Shown here piece by piece: positions 59,299 to 64,000 of a stretch of DNA of 64,000 nt. Positions within the stretch are counted from its first letter, which is position 1; every line of letters begins with the position of its first letter. The notes under the pieces are model-generated. The model was not told the DNA's origin. It saw nothing but the letters and a program-made list of their open reading frames with translations, and did no database searches. Source of the stretch: Fimbriimonas sp. GTDB taxonomy: Bacteria; Armatimonadota; Fimbriimonadia; Fimbriimonadales; Fimbriimonadaceae. The stretch covers positions 1-64,000 of the forward strand of contig JARXAE010000003.1 in NCBI GenBank assembly GCA_029866005.1, written 5' to 3'. Made by a program: the position numbers and the translations under genes.

Positions 59299-59859
59299 TT
59301 ACTTGTTCCAACGAAAAACGGCTTCGGCGACTCGGGCACCGAACTTTTCAGAGGTGTCGAGATCGGCTTTGCCTGGGGTCTCTTCTGCAGGAGCGTTGTC
59401 GCTCTGGGTGCCAAGACCGAGATAGTAGCCGTTGCGGTTGTTAGTGCCGTCGTTCTTGATTCCGACGCTGACCCAGATCATTTCTTGCTGAGCAGCTAAG
59501 GTTGCCAGGTAGTAAAGGGTCGTGTTCTTGTCACCGGCGTTGGACATCGAGTTGGTAAAGCCAGCCGCGATCTTGTCTTTCCAGGCTCCACCAAACCATG
59601 CCTTGCTCGTGGCGTCGGCAAACATCTTGAACGGACCGCTTGGGCCACCCATGTAGGTTGGGGTGCCAAAAATGATGCCTTGGGAAGCGTTGAGAAGCTC
59701 CCAACCGCTCTCGTATCCTTCGATAGCGGCGTCAACGGTGGTGACGTCTAGCAGAACGGCTTTGACGCCTTCGACGGAGTTTGCTCCGGCGGCGACGTGC
59801 TCAGCAACTTTCTTGGTGTGTCCGTATCCGGAATGGTAAGCGATGGTGATCAAACTCAT
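59299..59859 (-). CDS. Flavodoxin-fold NAD(P)H:quinone oxidoreductase, WrbA-like
   Basis: 186 residues. FMN phosphate loop HSGYGHTKKVAEHV, FGTPTYMGGPSGPFKMFADA and SNAGDKNTTLYYLATLAAQQEM are WrbA-family features; the last motif matches the GSQELT/H region. Reduces quinones or nitro compounds to limit radical formation. Monocistronic. Confidence 0.85.
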   Translation of the reverse strand: MSLITIAYHSGYGHTKKVAEHVAAGANSVEGVKAVLLDVTTVDAAIEGYESGWELLNASQGIIFGTPTYMGGPSGPFKMFADATSKAWFGGAWKDKIAAGFTNSMSNAGDKNTTLYYLATLAAQQEMIWVSVGIKNDGTNNRNGYYLGLGTQSDNAPAEETPGKADLDTSEKFGARVAEAVFRWNK

Positions 59860-59922
59860 GACAAGTGAGTTCTACTCTTGATCCGCCCGGATCATCTGTA
59901 CGGGCGGATACAAAACGAAAAC

Positions 59923-60852
59923 TTAACCTTTCCAGTCGCCGTGGATGATCTGGTTCTCGAGATCGCCTTCGGCGCTAACTGGACCAGCGAGGATGCAGTT
60001 TTTGATATTTCCACTCACGTTGATCGTTGCTCCAGGGAACACGACTGAATTCTCGATTGAGTTGCAGGAGACGGTTGCGCCTTTTCCGATAACGACCGGG
60101 CTGCTTGTTTTCCCTTGGACGGTGGCGGTTGAGTCGATATCGTCTCCGCCTGAGAGAAAGAAGCTGGTTTCGAGGTACGAATCGAGGGTACCGGTATCGA
60201 ACCAGGTTCCTTTAAACTCACCAGCGAGGACGGTTTCGCCTTGATCGATCAGGGTTTGGATCGCGTCAGTGATCTCGTATTCGCCTCTTGCGGAAGGCTG
60301 GAGGGTTGGGAAGATCGACCAGATTTGGGGACCAAAGAAGTAGAGGCCCGCCATTGCAAGGTTCGATTCTGGATTCTTTGGCTTTTCGACGAGTTTGACG
60401 ATTCGGTCTCCTTCGACGTTGGCAACACCAAAGCGGGAAGGGTCTTCCACCGCCATCACAAGGTTGAGGTTGGCGCAACCGGATGACTCAAACTTGTCTT
60501 TGAACTCCGCCAGTGAGCGGTCATAGATGGCATCTCCGAGATAAAGAACGAATGAATCTCCGGCGACAAAATCCTCAGCGAAGCTCACTGCATGAGCCAG
60601 TCCCTTGGGCTCGGGTTGGCGAACAAAGGAGAGCGAAACACCAAATGCGGAGCCATCGCCGAGACCTTCGCGCATTGCACTCTCGTTCTCACCGACAACA
60701 ATCCCGATTTCGGTTATGCCCATCTCCTTCATTCGGTCGAAGGCATACTCCATCGTCACCCGGTTAGCCAACGGGAGGAGCGGCTTGGGGATCAGGTGGG
60801 TGATTGGGTAGAGGCGACTACCTTTTCCGGCGGCGAGGATCAATCCTTTCAT
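59923..60852 (-). CDS. Sugar-1-phosphate nucleotidyltransferase, long RmlA-like with LbH tail
   Basis: 309 residues. Nucleotide-binding LILAAGKGSRLYPITHLIPKPLLPLAN, YLGDAIYD and GLYFFGPQIWSIFP belong to the glucose-1-phosphate thymidylyl/uridylyltransferase family. The C-terminal ~70 residues (STATVQGKTSSPVVIGKGATVSCNS) are left-handed beta-helix hexapeptides. It supplies dTDP- or UDP-glucose for surface sugars. The base and sugar are not certain from sequence. Confidence 0.88.
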   Translation of the reverse strand: MKGLILAAGKGSRLYPITHLIPKPLLPLANRVTMEYAFDRMKEMGITEIGIVVGENESAMREGLGDGSAFGVSLSFVRQPEPKGLAHAVSFAEDFVAGDSFVLYLGDAIYDRSLAEFKDKFESSGCANLNLVMAVEDPSRFGVANVEGDRIVKLVEKPKNPESNLAMAGLYFFGPQIWSIFPTLQPSARGEYEITDAIQTLIDQGETVLAGEFKGTWFDTGTLDSYLETSFFLSGGDDIDSTATVQGKTSSPVVIGKGATVSCNSIENSVVFPGATINVSGNIKNCILAGPVSAEGDLENQIIHGDWKG

Positions 60853-60882
60853 CGTCCTCGCAAGGATACCGGGTTCTTGTGC

Positions 60883-60888
60883 TACCCT
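60883..60888 (+). promoter_or_regulatory. Leaderless -10 (TACCCT) of the lipoprotein gene at 60895
   Basis: TACCCT, spacer AAACCC, ATG at 60895. The hexamer and signal peptide together reject the much longer frame that opens at 60592 inside the nucleotidyltransferase gene. Confidence 0.55.
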
Positions 60889-60894
60889 AAACCC

Positions 60895-62124
60895 ATGCCA
60901 CGGATTGGCGTACTGTTTTTAGGGGCATTTTTGTGCCTGGCTGGTTGCCGAAGTAAAGAAGAGGTTAAGTTCACCTCTTGGGCGCCTGAGCCTTCGGCAA
61001 AGCCTCTTTCCGGATCATTCAGCCGACTCGTTCAGATCGGAGAAGCCGTAGAGCAGGAAGCCCGATCGAAGGCATTCTACAAGGGCAAGCCAACTCCGCC
61101 AATTACGACCCGCACGTCGTTTTTCGGCAAAGAGAAGAAGCAGGCAAATGCAATTATCGGAGCTAATAAGGCGGCTCTCATTTCTCTGGCTGAATCAAAG
61201 ATTGAGATGCAGTTTCAGCCCTTAGGACTGGGGGATCCTCCGATCTATCTACGCGGAATTCGGTTGATCGGAGAGTCGATTCTATGGGATCTTGAGGACG
61301 CTCTTGCTTCGCAGAATCTGGATCTAGCAATTCAACGTTGCGGACAACTGACTCGACTCGGCTCGCAACTACTTGGCGGTGGAGGTTATGAGGCAGCTCT
61401 CGGGATTTCTCTGGTCGATAGGGCACGAGCAACGCTTGCTCCAGCGCTCGGTCAGTTGGGGGCTGGCCAGTTGGGGGTACTCGCTAAGCAGGTCTCTTCC
61501 GCAATCGCATCTCGCCCTGCCCTGACGGCTTGCCTAAAGAACGAAGCCGCCAACATGCTCATGGCGCTGCAACAAGCTCAGGATCTTGCCCAGAAACGAG
61601 ACTTCAAGAAACTCGAAGAGCAGTTGGGAAAATCTGCGCACGACGAAGTCGCGCTTTTGGATTCTGTCAGTCGAGACCTTTCGAAGGTTGCAAATGTGTT
61701 CGATTGGATCGGCGAAGACATTCGCGGTCGAAGCAAGTGGCACATTGAGCAAATGGAACACCCAAACTCGGACTTGAATCCGCCTGAACTCAAGAGCCGA
61801 AAGAACTGGCGGGTGATGTATCGCTACTTTGCGTCTAATCTCGATTCACTTGCCCCATATGTCAAGAAGTGCGCCGCACGGACTCAGCTTTTCATGCTGG
61901 AATGTTATCTGCGGCAAAAGGTCAAACTCAAAACCCCTTTGCCCATTTCACTTGCTGCGTTCTCTGCACAAGCCGTTCGGGATCCATTCACGGGCAAGCC
62001 GTTTTTCTATCAGGCAGGCGAAGGGGAGTTTAAGGTCTACTCCGCTGGGTCAGACGGAATCGATGATGGAGGCGAGTCGAACGAGTCCTTTGAGTCACCG
62101 GATCTCGTACTCGAAAGCCGTTAG
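60895..62124 (+). CDS. Lipoprotein of unknown function
   Basis: 409 residues. Lipobox LCLAGC (Cys about 18). The middle is helical with Gln/Leu-rich segments ([19 protein letters not shown]). The C-terminus has [31 protein letters not shown], which resembles the Asp/Gly loop seen at the end of type II secretion G-like pseudopilins and many planctomycete/armatimonadete surface proteins. No enzyme motif. Converges on the ABC ATPase with a 4-bp overlap. Confidence 0.7.
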   Translation: MPRIGVLFLGAFLCLAGCRSKEEVKFTSWAPEPSAKPLSGSFSRLVQIGEAVEQEARSKAFYKGKPTPPITTRTSFFGKEKKQANAIIGANKAALISLAESKIEMQFQPLGLGDPPIYLRGIRLIGESILWDLEDALASQNLDLAIQRCGQLTRLGSQLLGGGGYEAALGISLVDRARATLAPALGQLGAGQLGVLAKQVSSAIASRPALTACLKNEAANMLMALQQAQDLAQKRDFKKLEEQLGKSAHDEVALLDSVSRDLSKVANVFDWIGEDIRGRSKWHIEQMEHPNSDLNPPELKSRKNWRVMYRYFASNLDSLAPYVKKCAARTQLFMLECYLRQKVKLKTPLPISLAAFSAQAVRDPFTGKPFFYQAGEGEFKVYSAGSDGIDDGGESNESFESPDLVLESR

Positions 62125-62924
62125 ATCTGGAACGTCACTTTTTCAGCGGTCGGTTCGGGCGCCGTAACCGTTCCGACTGAGACTGCAACTTCCGCATCTG
62201 GATCAGGGAGAGTTTTGATGATCTCTCGGGCGTCGACTGGGTTGGCAACAGCTTCGTCACTCTGGATACGTCCGTCTCGGAATCTGATAATGCGCTTGCA
62301 ATGCTTCGCAACGTCTTCCTCGTGGGTGACGATAATGACGGTTCGACCCTGGCGGTTCACATCCTGAAAAACTGCCATGATCTCCTCGCTGGTACGAGTG
62401 TCCAAGTTTCCAGTTGGCTCGTCGCCAAGAATCATGACCGGATTATTGACAATAGCCCTGGCAATGGCAACGCGCTGCTGTTGACCGCCCGACAGTTCGG
62501 CCGGGGTGTGATCCATACGCTCCCCTAGTCCAACTTTCACCAATGCCTTTTTCGCGGTCTCCTCTCTGTCTTTTGCTCCTGCGTACATCAGGGGAAGTTC
62601 GACATTTTTCAGTGCCGATGTTCGAGGAAGGAGATTGAAGTTCTGGAAGACGAAACCGATGTACTTATTGCGAATCCCGGCAAGCTCATTGTCGTTCATT
62701 TTGGCGACGGGATTTCCGTCCAGGAAGCACTCACCTTCGGATGGTCGGTCAAGGCAACCGATCAGGTTCATAAAGGTCGACTTCCCCGAGCCCGAGGGAC
62801 CCATGATGGCGACAAAATCGCCTTCGAAAATTTGGACATTGATCCCACGGAGAGCGTGAACCGTTTGATCTCCCATGACGTAACGCTTGCTAAGATTTTT
62901 CGCCTCAACAACAACTCTGGACAT
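62121..62924 (-). CDS. ABC transporter ATP-binding protein, MacB/LolD-type
   Basis: 267 residues. Walker [10 protein letters not shown], signature [16 protein letters not shown], Walker [14 protein letters not shown] and switch His [10 protein letters not shown]. The family exports macrolides, lipoproteins or peptides with a MacB-type permease. The C-terminal extension after ~225 ([31 protein letters not shown]) is atypical. It starts 1 bp inside the TolC gene end, so the two are one operon; the permease partner must lie elsewhere. Confidence 0.9.
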   Translation of the reverse strand: MSRVVVEAKNLSKRYVMGDQTVHALRGINVQIFEGDFVAIMGPSGSGKSTFMNLIGCLDRPSEGECFLDGNPVAKMNDNELAGIRNKYIGFVFQNFNLLPRTSALKNVELPLMYAGAKDREETAKKALVKVGLGERMDHTPAELSGGQQQRVAIARAIVNNPVMILGDEPTGNLDTRTSEEIMAVFQDVNRQGRTVIIVTHEEDVAKHCKRIIRFRDGRIQSDEAVANPVDAREIIKTLPDPDAEVAVSVGTVTAPEPTAEKVTFQI

Positions 62925-64000
62925 CAGTTATCCTCGCCCGGAATCGGCATCCCAGTAGCCAGTTGCAACCTCAACTGAGAGATCAAGAGGTCATATTTTG
63001 CATCGATTCGGTTGCTTTCGGCGGTTGCTAGGCTGACTTGGGCAGTGAGCACTTCAATCAGATCACTTGCGCCAAGTCGCCGCGACTCGGTGGTTGCCTC
63101 GAAGTTCAGTTTGGCGGCCTCAAGCGCTTTTTCGGCAGCTTCGGCTCGGGACTTGTTCTGACTGAAGGTAATGAACGCAGATTCGATCTCGCTGCGAGCG
63201 TCACGCTCCGCCTGAGTCAGGGTGGCAGTTGCCGATTCAAGGTTTGCTCGTTGGATGGCTACGCCACTCCTCGCGTTACCGCCATCAAACAGTGGATAAC
63301 TGAGTAAGAAACTGATGTTCTGGTTGTTTCCGTTGGTGGGAGTGAAGAAGGTGGTGTCCGTGTAGTCTAGACTCCACTGTAAGCTGGCTCCGATTTGAGC
63401 ACTGCGGAGCGATTGCTGGGTTGAACCGATGTTTCGCCGACGAGCGATCAAATCAGGGCGGATTGTCATGCCGACTTCAACGGCCTTGGAGAGCTCCGCT
63501 GGGCTGTCAATCTCGACCTTATAAGGACTGAGAACGGGGCGTTCGAAGTCTTTCTGGAGTCCGATTTGGCTTTTGAGCGTCGCCGCGTTTGTGTCCACCC
63601 GGTTTTTTGCCGTGATGACGTTCACCGATGCGTTGAGAGTGTCGGCTTGAGCTTGTAGGATCTCGCGTCGCGCGGCATCACCGACATTGACCCGAGCTTT
63701 GGTTTGCTCCAAGACTGTTTCGGCCCGCTTGAATTGGTAGTCGGCGAGGGACTCAAGCTCTTGAGCACGGAGGGTTTCGATGTACTGCTGATGAACACCG
63801 AAGATGACTTGTCGATACGTTTGGCGGCTTTGGGCGACCTGCGCAGCTTCGCCTTCTCGGGCCGACCGAATCTGGGTCAGGCGCTCACCAGAGTCGAGGA
63901 TTCTCCAGTTGATACGAGCTTGCGTTGCGGTTTGCTCAAATTCAAACGTCGTTCCACCGATTGTGGAGTTCCCCTGTTCGTTCTTCGTCTTTGAAAAGCT
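62924..64000 (-). CDS. TolC-family outer-membrane efflux protein (5' truncated by window edge)
   Basis: At least 359 residues with no in-frame stop to the window end. Outer-membrane efflux protein repeats are visible: [32 protein letters not shown] (coiled-coil hairpin) in the middle and [34 protein letters not shown] later, with the equatorial loop between. It forms the outer channel of a tripartite pump with the adjacent MacB-type ATPase. The start lies beyond 64000. Confidence 0.9.
   Translation of the reverse strand, partial: SFSKTKNEQGNSTIGGTTFEFEQTATQARINWRILDSGERLTQIRSAREGEAAQVAQSRQTYRQVIFGVHQQYIETLRAQELESLADYQFKRAETVLEQTKARVNVGDAARREILQAQADTLNASVNVITAKNRVDTNAATLKSQIGLQKDFERPVLSPYKVEIDSPAELSKAVEVGMTIRPDLIARRRNIGSTQQSLRSAQIGASLQWSLDYTDTTFFTPTNGNNQNISFLLSYPLFDGGNARSGVAIQRANLESATATLTQAERDARSEIESAFITFSQNKSRAEAAEKALEAAKLNFEATTESRRLGASDLIEVLTAQVSLATAESNRIDAKYDLLISQLRLQLATGMPIPGEDN

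Noticed and set aside
1-64000. CRISPR array, tandem satellite, insertion sequence or rRNA/tRNA
   Set aside because: No regularly spaced repeats, terminal inverted repeats with transposase, or cloverleaf-forming sequence were found in a full read-through by eye.

Overview
The window looks like chromosomal DNA from a free-living, aerobic, diderm bacterium, probably Armatimonadota, class Fimbriimonadia. The evidence for that lineage is indirect. The prepilin (start 39424) has the leader/helix style familiar from Fimbriimonas-like genomes, with an FPVFAQAK segment after the hydrophobic helix. There is an SLH-domain porin, TolC and SLBB export proteins, and an alternative complex III respiratory chain. 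Base composition is about 55% GC by eye, CGA/CGG dominate arginine codons, and GTG and TTG starts are common. I see no rRNA, tRNA, CRISPR array, insertion sequence or transposase. The left edge (1-60) has long G runs and looks like an unreliable contig end. The right edge cuts a TolC-family gene.

Layout. 1-2.9 kb: minus-strand operon for secreted proteins (metallophosphoesterase, YHYH/EF-hand protein, a broken third gene). 3.1-5.2 kb: a lipoprotein and a ThuA-like protein converge on a terminator. 5.2-6.9 kb: a RepA-like AAA ATPase in a gene-poor, possibly foreign patch. 6.9-9.3 kb: one unknown secreted protein and a tandem pair of unknown membrane paralogues. 9.3-12.0 kb: sulfatase diverging from purN-plsC. 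12.0-25.2 kb: a 12-gene minus-strand respiratory operon, actABCDEF, a single-TM protein gene, sco, then coxII (with cytochrome c domain), I, III and IV, followed upstream by a fused heme A/heme O synthase (25.3-27.2 kb). Together these make a quinol to cytochrome c to oxygen chain with its copper and heme assembly factors. 27.3-34.7 kb: sugar-phosphate isomerase, several unknown secreted proteins, a PD40 propeller protein and an SLH porin. 34.9-37.7 kb: ftsE-ftsX-M23 peptidase cell-division operon. 37.7-41.4 kb: HAD phosphatase, two paralogous two-module proteins, small exported proteins and a prepilin. 41.4-44.9 kb: ribose-type ABC importer. 45.0-55.3 kb: esterase, ornithine cyclodeaminase family, a 7-SLBB export protein, pterin dehydratase, PEP carboxykinase, S9 peptidase, ankyrin protein, isochorismatase. 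55.4-64 kb: a small beta-barrel candidate, glcE-glcD, TerC, a flavodoxin-fold protein, a sugar nucleotidyltransferase, a lipoprotein, and an ABC ATPase with TolC.

The most striking window-wide signal is promoter architecture. At 14 first-in-transcript genes a TANNNT hexamer lies exactly 6 nt before the start codon, including GTG and TTG starts, with three more at 5 or 7 nt. This is the signature of leaderless mRNAs, and I used it to choose several starts. SD-type starts occur too, mostly inside operons or behind short leaders. Eight convergent gene pairs end within 10 bp of each other or overlap with no terminator between them.
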